Source of the DNA: Pseudomonadales bacterium
Lineage (GTDB): Bacteria > Pseudomonadota > Gammaproteobacteria > Pseudomonadales > Halieaceae
Length of the DNA: 64,000 nt
Reading direction: 5' to 3'
NCBI GenBank assembly: GCA_024234855.1
Contig: JACKNN010000007.1
Location: 73,723 to 137,722 of the forward strand
Below the pieces are notes generated by a model. The model was not told where the DNA came from. It ran no database searches and saw only the letters and a program-made list of their open reading frames with translations. Below, in pieces: positions 8,847-17,297 of this stretch. The first letter of the stretch is position 1. Every line of letters begins with the position of its first letter. The position numbers were made by a program, and so were the translations under genes.

Positions 8847-9191
8847 TTATTCGGTAAAGAAATCGGCGCGGGGTTTGCCTTCGGGGTCGTAGACGGGCTC
8901 CTCCAGGGCAACCTTGAATTTCGACACCACAGCGTCGGTTACCCCGTATTTGCCCAGCAGTGCCAGCATCCGGGAATAGTAGGGGCCCGCCAGGTGTGCA
9001 GCCAGGTCCTCGGTGCTGGCCCAGTTTTCGAACACGTAAATGCGGGTGGCGCAGCAGGGGTCTGCCGCCCAGACGTAGTGCGCGCAGCCGGACTGGGCGC
9101 GGGTCTCGGTCATCAGCGCGGCGGCTTCAGCCAGTGCCGACTGGCGCTTGTCCGCGGCGATTTCAATGGTCCCGGCGATCAGGGTTGTCAT
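8847..9191 (-). CDS. YgiN-like antibiotic biosynthesis monooxygenase (ABM) domain protein
   Basis: A 114-residue dimeric ferredoxin-like fold protein. MTTLIAGTIEIAADKRQSAL is followed by the signature YVFENWASTEDLAAHLAGPYY, in which the EXWXS segment and a His define the ABM family. These are cofactor-less quinol monooxygenases or heme/ligand-binding accessory proteins. The ATG at 9191 has AAGG 8 bp upstream and begins the conserved domain; a longer frame to 9260 would add an atypical extension. First gene of the leftward operon with the molybdoenzyme and LLM protein, transcribed away from operator C. Confidence 0.82.
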   Translation of the reverse strand: MTTLIAGTIEIAADKRQSALAEAAALMTETRAQSGCAHYVWAADPCCATRIYVFENWASTEDLAAHLAGPYYSRMLALLGKYGVTDAVVSKFKVALEEPVYDPEGKPRADFFTE

Positions 9192-9268
9192 GGTCAAATC
9201 CTTGCTGAGAGTGCTGCTGTCTTGATTTGTTGATTGCTGGCAAGGTAGCAGATTGCCCATCCAGAAAC

Positions 9269-9286
9269 AATCAGGGTTGACTGATT
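9269..9286. promoter_or_regulatory. Operator-like inverted repeat C between divergent units
   Basis: AATCAGGGTTGACTGATT is a perfect 6-6-6 inverted repeat, extended outwards by CAGAA and TTCTG arms (9262-9294). It lies between the leftward ABM gene (start 9191) and the rightward MDR reductase (start 9354). A -35 TTGACT (9277-9282) with an 18-bp spacer to TATGCT (9301-9306) overlaps the repeat, so binding would block rightward transcription and probably the divergent promoter too. Confidence 0.65.
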
Positions 9287-9353
9287 TTATTCTGTGGCAC
9301 TATGCTGCGTTGCGGTTTACCCCAACCCTTTCGCAACCATAAGGCAGCGCGCA

Positions 9354-10373
9354 ATGACCCAGATGACCAATCGCCAGTACTTCCTGGCTTCCCGCCCGGC
9401 GCAGATGCCCACCGCGGACAATGTGCAGTGCCGCGATGTGCCGCTGGCCCCGCCCGGCCCCGGCGAGGTGACACTGCGCAACCTCTACATTTCGCTGGAC
9501 CCGGCGATTCGCGGCTGGATGGGCGATGCGCCCAATTACATTGAACCCATCGCGCTGGGAGACGCCGTGCGCAGCTCCGTCATCGGCCGGGTGGTGAGCA
9601 GCAACAGCCCGGATTTTGCGGTGGGCGATGTGGCCATGAGCGTGGGCGCCTGGGAGCAGTACACGACCGCACCCGCGGCGGGGCTGAACAAGCTGGATGA
9701 GGCGGCGGGTATTCCCCTCAGCCTGTTCCTGGGCGCCCTGGGCCCCACCGGGCTCACCGCCTATTTCGGTCTGCTGGAGGTCGGCCGTCCCCGCGCCGGT
9801 GAAACGGTGCTGGTGAGCGCGGCGGCCGGCGCGGTGGGCTCGGTGGTGGGCCAGATCGCCAGAATGCAGGGCTGCCGGGTGGTGGGTATGGCCGGCACCG
9901 ACGACAAGTGTGCGTGGCTCGTCGATGCGCTGGGCTTTGATGCCGCGATCAATTACAGGACCTGCGGGGACTATACGGCGGCCATTGGCAAGGCCTGCCC
10001 GGCAGGCGTCGATGTCTACTTTGACAACGTCGGCGGCGAAATCCTGGACGCGGCCCTGTTGTGCCTGAACCCGCATGCCCGGGTGGCGGTCTGTGGCTGG
10101 ATATCCACCTACAATGTCGCGAACCCCCCCGGCCCGGTCAACCTGTGGCAGCTGGTGGCAAAGAGTGTCACCCTCCAGGGTTTTACCGTACTGGATTACC
10201 TGGACCGTTTTGGCGAGGGCATCGGCCAGCTGGCCCGGTGGCTGCAGGAGGGCAAGCTGCAGTACCGGGAGGAAATCGTCGATGGCCTGGACAATATCCT
10301 GCCCACCTTCCTGCGCCTGTTCGATGGCAGCAATGCCGGCAAGCTGGTGATCCGCATCCCCGAACAGGGCTGA
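9354..10373 (+). CDS. NADP-dependent MDR-family reductase (CurA/prostaglandin reductase type)
   Basis: A 339-residue zinc-independent medium-chain reductase. It has YISLDPAIRGWMGD near the N-terminus, the nucleotide-binding segment VLVSAAAGAVGSVVGQIARMQGC (about residues 150-172, AAxGxxG) and VDVYFDNVGGEILDAALLCL, all typical of the CurA/PTGR/leukotriene-B4 reductase group. These reduce activated C=C double bonds of enones with NADPH. The ATG at 9354 has AAGG 9 bp upstream; in-frame upstream codons would add non-conserved residues. Driven from the operator C region and followed by a convergent NTF2-like gene. Confidence 0.87.
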   Translation: MTQMTNRQYFLASRPAQMPTADNVQCRDVPLAPPGPGEVTLRNLYISLDPAIRGWMGDAPNYIEPIALGDAVRSSVIGRVVSSNSPDFAVGDVAMSVGAWEQYTTAPAAGLNKLDEAAGIPLSLFLGALGPTGLTAYFGLLEVGRPRAGETVLVSAAAGAVGSVVGQIARMQGCRVVGMAGTDDKCAWLVDALGFDAAINYRTCGDYTAAIGKACPAGVDVYFDNVGGEILDAALLCLNPHARVAVCGWISTYNVANPPGPVNLWQLVAKSVTLQGFTVLDYLDRFGEGIGQLARWLQEGKLQYREEIVDGLDNILPTFLRLFDGSNAGKLVIRIPEQG

Positions 10374-10406
10374 AAACGGCGCAGGAAGCGGCGGGCGCGG
10401 GGCGCG

Positions 10407-10838
10407 CTATGGCGGCGCCGTGTAGCTGCCGCTGAGGTCCGGGGCGCCGTGGTAGATAATGCCGTAGTGCCTCGACTGGTACAGCCACTGGCCATTGCGT
10501 TTGCTGTAGGTGTCCAGGTAGCGGCTGATGCTGCTGCCGGCCAGTCCCTCCCTGTCCCGGGTGTGTTCCTGCAGGTACCAGTGGCCGCTGGCGGTATCGC
10601 CGTCGATACTGAACAGGCAGGAGCTGGGCAGCATCAGCGCGAATTCAAAGCCGGCCATCACCTGTTGCCAGAGCGCGACGATGTTGGCCTTGCCGCTCAC
10701 CTGGGTACCCATGAGGTTCCAGCAGGCATCCTCGCTCCAGGTGGCGGCCCAGGCGCTGGCGTCGCGCCGGTGTACGGCGTCGACATAGCGGGACATGAGC
10801 CTGGCCAGGGCCAGTTCGTCTTCCGCCGCGCCACTCAT
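10407..10838 (-). CDS. SnoaL/NTF2-like protein
   Basis: A 143-residue NTF2-superfamily protein starting ELALARLMSRYVDAVHRRDA, with WSEDACWNLMGTQVSGKANI and YLDTYSKRNGQWLYQSRHY, the pattern of SnoaL-like ring-hydroxylating-beta or scytalone-dehydratase-type proteins. Activity unknown. Its start overlaps the stop of the E2 gene by 4 bp, which implies translational coupling and a linked role as the last gene of the 2-oxoacid dehydrogenase operon. It is related in fold, not closely in sequence, to the products at 2505 and 20098. Confidence 0.8.
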   Translation of the reverse strand: MSGAAEDELALARLMSRYVDAVHRRDASAWAATWSEDACWNLMGTQVSGKANIVALWQQVMAGFEFALMLPSSCLFSIDGDTASGHWYLQEHTRDREGLAGSSISRYLDTYSKRNGQWLYQSRHYGIIYHGAPDLSGSYTAPP

Positions 10839-12025
10839 GGGCCCGCCCCCAATGCCGGGCCGGCGATGACCTCACCCAGCACCTGCAGAAAGCGCGCGCC
10901 GACCGCGCCGTCGATGATGCGGTGATCACAGGACAGGGTGGCGCTGATCACGGTGGCCACCGCGGGCGCTCCCGCCTTCACCACCACTTTCTGCTGCCCC
11001 TTGCCAAGGGCGAGGATGGCGCCCATGGGCGGGTTGATAATGGCAGTGAAATTGTTCACGCCAAACATCCCCAGGTTGGACACGGTGAAGGAGCCGCCGG
11101 AAATATCGTCCCTGGTCAGGCTGCCGGCCCTGGCTTTTTCCGCCAGCGCACCGGTCGCCGCGGCAATCTGGCCGACTGACAGTGATTCCGCACGGCGGAT
11201 CGTCGCCGGGTAGAGGCCGTCATCGGTGGCGATGGCCAGTGAGATATTGGCGTGTTTGAACTGGTGAATGTCATCGCCCACCAGGTTGACGTTTACCCCC
11301 GGCTCCCTCACCAGTGCCTGCGCCACGCACCAGATGAGCAGGTCGTTGACGGAGACCTTGACCGCGCCGGCCTCATTCAGTTGCTCGCGCTGGGCCAGCA
11401 GGCTGTCCAGTTCGTAATCGACGCCCAGGTAGAAATGGGGAATGGACTGCTTGGCCTCGGTCAGGCGCCGGGCGATGGTCCTGCGGGTCGCCGACAGCGG
11501 GATGATGGTCACGGCCTGCGCGGCGGCGTCATCGCCGGAGCCCGCCGCGGCGGCCTGCACATCCTCCTGGGTAATGCGGCCGTTGCGACCGGTGCCCACC
11601 AGGGCGTTGAGATCCACGCCCAGTTCCTGCGCCAGTTTGCGCACCACCGGGTTGGTGCGCGCGGCGGCGTCGTTGGGCCCTGCGCCGGCGCTGCTCACCG
11701 GCGCTGCCTTCGGCCCGGTTGCGGCGGATGTGCCGCCGCCAAAGCCGGCGATAAAGGCATCGATGTCGGCGTCACTGACATCGGCACTGGCGATGACCCC
11801 GAGCAGGGCGCCGACCGGGTGGGCGTCGCCCTCGGTGGCGATAATGCGGCGCAAAACGCCGCTCACCGGCGATTCCCACACGTTGACGATCTTGTCCGAC
11901 TCCATGTCGAACACCTCGTCGCCCCTGGCCACGGCATCGCCTTCCCGTTTGTTCCAGGTGTTGAGGGTGCCCTCCACCATTTCGATGCCCCACTTGGGCA
12001 CGGCTATCGGATAGATCTGGCTCAT
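10835..12025 (-). CDS. Dihydrolipoamide acyltransferase (E2) of a 2-oxoacid dehydrogenase complex
   Basis: A 396-residue E2 core protein. The N-terminal lipoyl domain has its lipoylated Lys45 in MESDKIVN. A short peripheral-subunit-binding domain lies near residues 130-165 (VRKLAQELGVDLNALVGTGRNGRITQEDV). The C-terminal catalytic domain ends with CDHRIIDG, in which His368 and Asp372 are the acyltransferase residues. It moves the acyl group made by E1 onto CoA. Start and stop overlap the neighbouring genes by 4 bp. No E3 (lipoamide dehydrogenase) is encoded here, so the complex must borrow a general E3. The acetoin dehydrogenase (AcoC) group is the closest named family; the true 2-oxo substrate is unknown. 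Confidence 0.9.
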   Translation of the reverse strand: MSQIYPIAVPKWGIEMVEGTLNTWNKREGDAVARGDEVFDMESDKIVNVWESPVSGVLRRIIATEGDAHPVGALLGVIASADVSDADIDAFIAGFGGGTSAATGPKAAPVSSAGAGPNDAAARTNPVVRKLAQELGVDLNALVGTGRNGRITQEDVQAAAAGSGDDAAAQAVTIIPLSATRRTIARRLTEAKQSIPHFYLGVDYELDSLLAQREQLNEAGAVKVSVNDLLIWCVAQALVREPGVNVNLVGDDIHQFKHANISLAIATDDGLYPATIRRAESLSVGQIAAATGALAEKARAGSLTRDDISGGSFTVSNLGMFGVNNFTAIINPPMGAILALGKGQQKVVVKAGAPAVATVISATLSCDHRIIDGAVGARFLQVLGEVIAGPALGAGP

Positions 12026-13026
12026 GACAGGGTGGCCCGGATGGCGGCGATGATTTTTTCTACCGAGGGCAGGTAGGCGGCCTCCAGTTCCGGCGCGAAG
12101 GGCGTCGGGCTGTGCGGCGCGCAGACCTGCTTGATGGGGCCCTTGAGGGAGTGGAAAGCCCGGTCCGCCGCCAGCGCGGCGATATCGGCGGTGAGCCCGC
12201 AGCGCGGCGGCGATTCGTCCACCACCACCAGGCGGCCGGTCGCCGCCACGCTTTCGAGGATCGTCGCGGTGTCCAGGGGTGAGCTGGTACGCGGATCGAT
12301 CAGGTCGCAGGTAATGCCTTCCTCCGCCAGCGCGTCTATGGCCGCCGCGGCCCGGTTCACCATCTGACCGAAGGCGACCACCGTGCAGTCATCCCCCTCG
12401 CGCACAATGGCCGCCTGGCCGAAGGGGATGGTGTACATCTCGTCCGGGACGTCACAGCTGGTCTGGTAGAGCGCCTTGGGCTCGAAAAAGAGTACCGGGT
12501 CATCCTCGGCTATCGCCTGCAGCATAAGCCCCTTGGCATCGTAGGCGTTGGCGGGGATGACGACTTTCAGGCCGGGAAAGGCGGTCATCACCTGGTACAT
12601 GGACTGGGAGTGCTGGCCGGCGGCACTGAAACCGCCGCCGGAGGCGAAGCGTATCACCGCCGGGCAAGTGGTCTTGCCGCCGAACATATAGCGGAACTTG
12701 CCCATCTGGTTGACGATCTGGTCCATGCAGACACCGATGAAGTCGGCAAACATGATCTCCGCCACCGGGCGCATGCCCATCAGCGCGGCCCCCGCGGCAG
12801 CGCCGACAATGGCTGACTCGGAAATGGGTGTATCCACACAGCGCAGCGGGCCAAACTTGTCGTAGAGGCCGCTGGTGACGCCGAAGACGCCGCCGACACT
12901 GCCGGGTTTGCCGCTGGAGCCCATGCAACCGGCGACATCCTCACCGATCACGAACACGGAATCGTCCGCGGCCATCGCCTGGTGCAGGGCCTCATTGATG
13001 GCGTCGCGCATTGTTTTAACTGGCAT
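12022..13026 (-). CDS. 2-oxoacid dehydrogenase E1 component, beta subunit
   Basis: A 334-residue transketolase-like beta subunit. The pyrimidine-binding domain has SVFVIGEDVAG and FGPLRCVDTPISESAIVGAAAGAALMGMRPV, and the C-terminal transketolase domain has DDCTVVAFGQMVNRAAAAIDALAEEGI and DLIDPRTSSPLDTATI. With the alpha subunit it forms the ThDP-dependent decarboxylase that passes the acyl unit to the E2 lipoyl group. It overlaps E2 by 4 bp and follows E1-alpha by 12 bp. Similar to AcoB and PdhB. Confidence 0.9.
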   Translation of the reverse strand: MPVKTMRDAINEALHQAMAADDSVFVIGEDVAGCMGSSGKPGSVGGVFGVTSGLYDKFGPLRCVDTPISESAIVGAAAGAALMGMRPVAEIMFADFIGVCMDQIVNQMGKFRYMFGGKTTCPAVIRFASGGGFSAAGQHSQSMYQVMTAFPGLKVVIPANAYDAKGLMLQAIAEDDPVLFFEPKALYQTSCDVPDEMYTIPFGQAAIVREGDDCTVVAFGQMVNRAAAAIDALAEEGITCDLIDPRTSSPLDTATILESVAATGRLVVVDESPPRCGLTADIAALAADRAFHSLKGPIKQVCAPHSPTPFAPELEAAYLPSVEKIIAAIRATLS

Positions 13027-13038
13027 GGTCGTCTCCCC

Positions 13039-14013
13039 TCAGGTGCCGTAGTTGATATAGACGTCTTGCTCGACCTGGTCAGCGCTCGGGCGCGGTGCGG
13101 CCCTGGCCTCGGTAACGGCCCGCTCGATCAGGCTCATGACCTCGCCGTCTATCGCGTCCAGCTCGGCGTCGCTGACTTCACCGGTTTGCGCCATGCGCGC
13201 GCGGAAGTTTTTCAGGCAGTCGTGGTTCTCCCGCAAGTCCTCCAGCTCGCCCTCGCCGCGGTAATACTGGGGGTCCCCCACGAAGTGGCCGTGGTAGCGA
13301 CCCTGCTCGGCGAACACGCCGGCCGGCCCCTTGCCGGCGCGGGCGTGGGCGATCGCCTTGCCGGCGGCCTCGTAAACCGCGAAGAAATCGGCACCATCGG
13401 CCACAAATACCGGAAAACCGAAGGCCTCGGTACGCGCCTTGAGGTCGTCACAGCCCACGGCGTAGCGGATGTTGGTGTGCTCGGAGTAATAGTTGTTCTC
13501 AATCACGAAGATGGCCGGCACCTGCAGCACCACGGCCATGTTCATGGCCTCAAAGCAGGTGCCCTGGTTGACCGAGCCGTCGCCGGAGAAGGACACCGCC
13601 ACCTGGGTATTGCCGCGGATTTTGGCGGCCAGCGCCGCACCGACGGAGATGGGGGGGCCGCCCGCCACAATACCATTGGCACCGAGAATGCCCCTGTCGA
13701 AATCGGCGACGTGCATGGAGCCGCCCTTGCCCTTGCACAGCCCCTCGGCGGAGCCCCACAGCTCTTTCATCATGCCGACGACGTCGGCGCCCTTGGCGAT
13801 GCAGTGGCCGTGACCCCGGTGGGTGCTGACAATCGCATCCGCGTCGGTGAGGTGCTCACACACGCCCACCGCATTGGCTTCCTGCCCGGTGTACAGGTGG
13901 GTGAAGCCGGGAATCTGCCCGTTCATGATCTCCGCGTGGGCCCGCTCCTCGAATTCGCGGATGGTTTTCATCTGGCGGTAGGCCCGCAACAACGTTTCTT
14001 TGGGGATGCTCAT
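13039..14013 (-). CDS. 2-oxoacid dehydrogenase E1 component, alpha subunit
   Basis: A 324-residue ThDP-binding subunit. Characteristic segments are TIREFEERAHAEIMNGQIPGF, STHRGHGHCIAKGADV, GKGGSMHVAD and the ThDP/Mg motif GDGSVNQGTCFEAMNMA followed by FVIENNYYSEHT. It decarboxylates the 2-oxo acid together with E1-beta. The ATG at 14013 has AGGAG 7 bp upstream and begins the conserved helix; an upstream ATG at 14049 would add 12 non-conserved residues. First gene of the leftward E1-alpha/E1-beta/E2/NTF2 operon, opposite the carotenoid oxygenase gene across operator D. AcoA of acetoin catabolism is the nearest named relative. Confidence 0.9.
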   Translation of the reverse strand: MSIPKETLLRAYRQMKTIREFEERAHAEIMNGQIPGFTHLYTGQEANAVGVCEHLTDADAIVSTHRGHGHCIAKGADVVGMMKELWGSAEGLCKGKGGSMHVADFDRGILGANGIVAGGPPISVGAALAAKIRGNTQVAVSFSGDGSVNQGTCFEAMNMAVVLQVPAIFVIENNYYSEHTNIRYAVGCDDLKARTEAFGFPVFVADGADFFAVYEAAGKAIAHARAGKGPAGVFAEQGRYHGHFVGDPQYYRGEGELEDLRENHDCLKNFRARMAQTGEVSDAELDAIDGEVMSLIERAVTEARAAPRPSADQVEQDVYINYGT

Positions 14014-14095
14014 GGCACTGCTCCTGGATATTGGAATGTCTTTGTCCACCGCTCCGGCCGCGGTGGTTAACTGTAGCCCGGATCGGGCAAAAAAG

Positions 14096-14113
14096 AAACA
14101 GACGGGACTGTTT
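14096..14113. promoter_or_regulatory. Operator-like inverted repeat D between divergent units
   Basis: AAACAGACGGGACTGTTT is a perfect 6-6-6 inverted repeat centred in the 181-bp divergent region between E1-alpha (start 14013) and the carotenoid oxygenase (start 14195). A possible rightward -10 TAACAT (14132-14137) lies 19 bp beyond the repeat. It has the same architecture as sites A and C, and a one-mismatch version is found at B. Confidence 0.65.
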
Positions 14114-14194
14114 TTAAATCGCCTGAGCTGCTAACATTCGGGACTGCTGTCGGCAGCCACCTGTAGCAGAATACGTCAATTCGAGGTCTATTTT

Positions 14195-15601
14195 ATGGAT
14201 TTAACTGCCTTCCCCTACCTGCAGGGCAATTATGCACCCATCGCCGAGGAGCGGGATTTCGATGAGGCCCAGCTGCGGGTCGAGGGCACGGTGCCGGCCG
14301 GCCTGCTGGGTGCGTATATGCGCGATGGCGCCAACGTGGCCTTCCAGCCCAAACACTATGTCTATCCGCTGGACGGGGACGGCATGGTGCACGCGGTGTA
14401 TTTTCGCGATGGCCACGTCCAGTACAAGAACCGTTGGGTGCAGACCAGCCACCTGCTGACGGAACGCAAGTTCAATCGCACGATCTACGGCAGTGTCGGC
14501 AAGCTGTTGCCGGTGCCGCAGGACGTGATCGATGCCGGCGGCGAAGCCAACCCGGTCCGCAATACCGCCAACACCAACGTCATTTATCACGGCGACAAGC
14601 TGCTGGCGATGTGGGAGGGCGGTTTCCCGCACCTGCTCAACCCGGACCTGTCGACGGTGGGCCTGTACGATTACGAGGGTGCGCTGAAACCGGGTGACGC
14701 ATTGACCGCCCACCCCAAGGTGTGCCCGACCACGGGCCAGCTGGTGTCGTGCACCCAGCGCTGGGACAGTCCCAATTACTGGGTGCAGGTGTTTGACGCC
14801 CGCGGCCGGCACCTGCAGACCATCCCGGTGGAATTCACCCGCAAGGGCATTATCCACGACCTGCAGATTACCGATAACTACATCGTCATTTTCTATGCCC
14901 CGGCTTTCCACAGCGTGGAAAAAGCCATGAAGGGCGAGAACCCCTTTATGTGGGAGCCGGAGCTGGGCACCAGAATTATCGTCATCCCCCGCAGTGGCAA
15001 GGGCGGGAATCGGGTGTTCGAGACGGACGCATTCTTCAGCTGGCATTACTGCAACGGCTTTGAGCGCGATGGCCAGATCGTCATCGACTACGTCTGGATC
15101 AATTCCATCCCCTTCACCCAGGGCCAGGGTACCGGGGTGGAGAAACAACCTCGCCGGATGCATCGCATGACGCTCGACCTGGCCAGCGGACGGGTCGGTG
15201 ACGAGGAGTTCTCCGATATCTTCTGCGAGTTCTCCCGGGTGGATGAACGCCGCATGGGCAAGCCCTACCGCTACGGCTTTGCCGCCTCATCCAATCGCGA
15301 CTGGGGCGACGCCCACGGCTATAACTGCACCGGTCGCTTTGATTTTGAAACCGGAGAAACCCGCCTGTGGGAGTACGGGCCCCAGGCCAATGCCGGCGAG
15401 CCGGTGCATGTACCCAACCCCGACAGCGAGCGCGAGGAGGACGGCTGGGTCATGTGTTTTGTGCACAATCCCGGCGAGGGCGCGTTTCTCTCCATCTTGA
15501 GTGCCGGTGATTTCACCGGCGGCCCGGTGTGCAAGGTGCACATCCCGGGGCGTGTGCCCAACGGCTTCCACGCCAACTGGATGCAACACCTGCACCTGTG
15601 A
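14195..15601 (+). CDS. Carotenoid-cleavage-dioxygenase-family oxygenase
   Basis: A 468-residue non-heme Fe(II) oxygenase of the seven-bladed propeller RPE65/lignostilbene dioxygenase family. Four His ligands can be placed: H173 (TAHPKVCPTTG), H221 (GIIHDLQITDNYIV), H284 (FFSWHYCNGFE) and H459 (GFHANW, close to the C-terminus as in the family). It splits a C=C bond with O2 in carotenoids, apocarotenoids, stilbenes or phenylpropenes, yielding aldehydes or ketones. No signal peptide is seen. It opens the rightward operon from operator D, followed by DUF35, thiolase, Rieske oxygenase and SDR genes, which suggests that the cleaved fragment is further oxidised and thiolysed. The substrate is not determinable. 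Confidence 0.9.
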   Translation: MDLTAFPYLQGNYAPIAEERDFDEAQLRVEGTVPAGLLGAYMRDGANVAFQPKHYVYPLDGDGMVHAVYFRDGHVQYKNRWVQTSHLLTERKFNRTIYGSVGKLLPVPQDVIDAGGEANPVRNTANTNVIYHGDKLLAMWEGGFPHLLNPDLSTVGLYDYEGALKPGDALTAHPKVCPTTGQLVSCTQRWDSPNYWVQVFDARGRHLQTIPVEFTRKGIIHDLQITDNYIVIFYAPAFHSVEKAMKGENPFMWEPELGTRIIVIPRSGKGGNRVFETDAFFSWHYCNGFERDGQIVIDYVWINSIPFTQGQGTGVEKQPRRMHRMTLDLASGRVGDEEFSDIFCEFSRVDERRMGKPYRYGFAASSNRDWGDAHGYNCTGRFDFETGETRLWEYGPQANAGEPVHVPNPDSEREEDGWVMCFVHNPGEGAFLSILSAGDFTGGPVCKVHIPGRVPNGFHANWMQHLHL

Positions 15602-15644
15602 GCGGCGAGAATGGCAACACTGATGCGCGGGGGACATACCGACA

Positions 15645-16070
15645 ATGAGTAATCGGCTACCGATCGCCGAGGGGCTGTTTACCTGGCCGGCGAAAAAGCC
15701 GGCACTGCTGGGCAGTCGCTGCGACCGCTGCGGTATCGCCAGTTTTCCCGCGGCCCAGTCCTGCATGGCCTGCGGCAGCCAGGAGGTGACCGTGGAGGAA
15801 CTGCCCTCCCGCGGCACGCTCTGGACCTGGACGGTGCAGCAGTTCATGCCCAAGTCACCCTATAACAGCGGCGAGACCCCGGAGACCTTCAGGCCCTATG
15901 GCGTCGGCTACCTGGAGTTGCCCGGCGGCGTCAGGGTGGAGGGTCGGCTGACCGAATCCGACCCGCGGAAGCTGCGCGTGGGCATGGCGATGGACGTGGT
16001 GTTCGATACCTGGCGCACCGAGCCCAATGGCGACGAAATCGTCAGCTTTTTCTTTCAGCCGGTGGCCTGA
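15645..16070 (+). CDS. Zn-ribbon/OB-fold (DUF35) acyl-CoA-associated protein
   Basis: A 141-residue DUF35 protein. The N-terminal rubredoxin-like zinc ribbon has CDRCG and CMACGS (about residues 27-45), followed by an OB fold (RGTLWTWTVQQFMP; YGVGYLELPGGVRVEGRL). DUF35 proteins pair with thiolase-like enzymes, acting as acyl-CoA-binding subunits, for example in steroid side-chain retro-aldol lyases and HMG-CoA or acetoacetyl-CoA synthesis. The next gene encodes exactly such a thiolase homologue, 62 bp downstream, so the two probably form a complex. Confidence 0.88.
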   Translation: MSNRLPIAEGLFTWPAKKPALLGSRCDRCGIASFPAAQSCMACGSQEVTVEELPSRGTLWTWTVQQFMPKSPYNSGETPETFRPYGVGYLELPGGVRVEGRLTESDPRKLRVGMAMDVVFDTWRTEPNGDEIVSFFFQPVA

Positions 16071-16132
16071 GTGCCAACGCGTGACAGCGGCGTCGCCGAC
16101 GCAACCGTGAATGCCAGCCAGGAGAACCGGTT

Positions 16133-17275
16133 ATGGACGTAGCAATTATAGGCATAGGCATGCACCCCTTTGGCCGCACACCCGCCCGCAGCGGCTTGCA
16201 GCAGGGCGCCTATGCGGCGCGCCTGGCGCTCAAGGATGCCGGTATCGAGTGGCGCGACATCGAGTTCGCCTTCGGCGGCAGCGCCAGTGCGGGCAATGCC
16301 GACGCGCTGGGCAATGAACTGGGCCTCACCGGCATTCCCTTTATCAATGTCGCCAATGGCTGCGCCACCGGCGGCAGTTCGCTGATGACGGCCTGTAGCG
16401 CCATCCGCTCCGGTGCGCATGATATCGGCCTGGTGGCGGGCTTCGACAAACACGATCGCGGCGCGTTCAACGCCGACCCCGGCGACTGGGGCCTGGGCCA
16501 GTGGTACGGCGAACTGGGGCTGATGATAACAACCCAGTTCTTCGCGATGAAAATACAGCGCTATATGCACGACTACGGCATCTCGGAAAACACCCTGGCG
16601 CGGGTGGCGGAGAAAGCCTTTATCAATGGCTCCCTGAACCCCAATGCCTGGCGCCGCACGCCGGTGGCGGTGGAGGACATCGCCGGTGCTATCATGGTCA
16701 ACAACCCCCTGACCAAATACATGTTCTGCTCGCCCTCGGAGGGCGGTGTGGCGCTGGTATTGTGCCGGGCGGACAAGGCGAAGCACTATTGTGCGAAGCC
16801 GGTGTACCTGAAATCCGCGGTGCTGAAATCACGCCGCTACGGCTCTTTCGAGGTGTTCGCACCCAGCCAGGCGTTACAGCAGGCGGAGGGTCCCACGGTG
16901 GATGCCTCCCGCGCCGCTTTTGAGATGGCGGGTGTGGGGCCCAGGGACATCGATGTGATACAGCTGCAGGACACCGAATCCGGCGCCGAGGTAATGCACA
17001 TGGCGGAGAACGGTTTTTGCGAACACGGCGAGCAGGAACAGCTGATCCAGTCCGGTGCCACCCGTATCGGCGGCAGCATGCCGATCAATACCGACGGTGG
17101 CTGCCTGGCCAACGGTGAACCGATAGGCGCCTCGGGTCTGCGCCAGGTATACGAGAACGTACTGCAGCTGCGCGGCGAGGCCGGCGCGCGTCAGGTGCCG
17201 GGCAATCCTCAGCTGGGCTATACCCACGTATACGGCGCGCCGGGTATCAGCGCCGTGACGATTTTGCAGCGCTAG
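16133..17275 (+). CDS. Thiolase-like protein (SCP-x/lipid-transfer type)
   Basis: A 380-residue thiolase-superfamily protein of the non-decarboxylating SCP-x group that partners DUF35. It starts DVAIIGIGMHPFGR and has the nucleophile-position Cys77 in NVANGCATGGSS, INTDGGCLANGEPIGASGL near residues 320-338 and YGAPGISAVTILQR at the C-terminus. Family members catalyse thiolytic or retro-aldol C-C cleavage of acyl-CoA side chains, as in cholesterol degradation (Ltp2-like). A Cys-containing GGCLANGEP segment is present where canonical thiolases have CxG. It is likely to act with the preceding DUF35 protein. The exact reaction is inferred. Confidence 0.87.
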   Translation: MDVAIIGIGMHPFGRTPARSGLQQGAYAARLALKDAGIEWRDIEFAFGGSASAGNADALGNELGLTGIPFINVANGCATGGSSLMTACSAIRSGAHDIGLVAGFDKHDRGAFNADPGDWGLGQWYGELGLMITTQFFAMKIQRYMHDYGISENTLARVAEKAFINGSLNPNAWRRTPVAVEDIAGAIMVNNPLTKYMFCSPSEGGVALVLCRADKAKHYCAKPVYLKSAVLKSRRYGSFEVFAPSQALQQAEGPTVDASRAAFEMAGVGPRDIDVIQLQDTESGAEVMHMAENGFCEHGEQEQLIQSGATRIGGSMPINTDGGCLANGEPIGASGLRQVYENVLQLRGEAGARQVPGNPQLGYTHVYGAPGISAVTILQR

Positions 17276-17297
17276 GCCCGATGAACGAGGTAAGACA

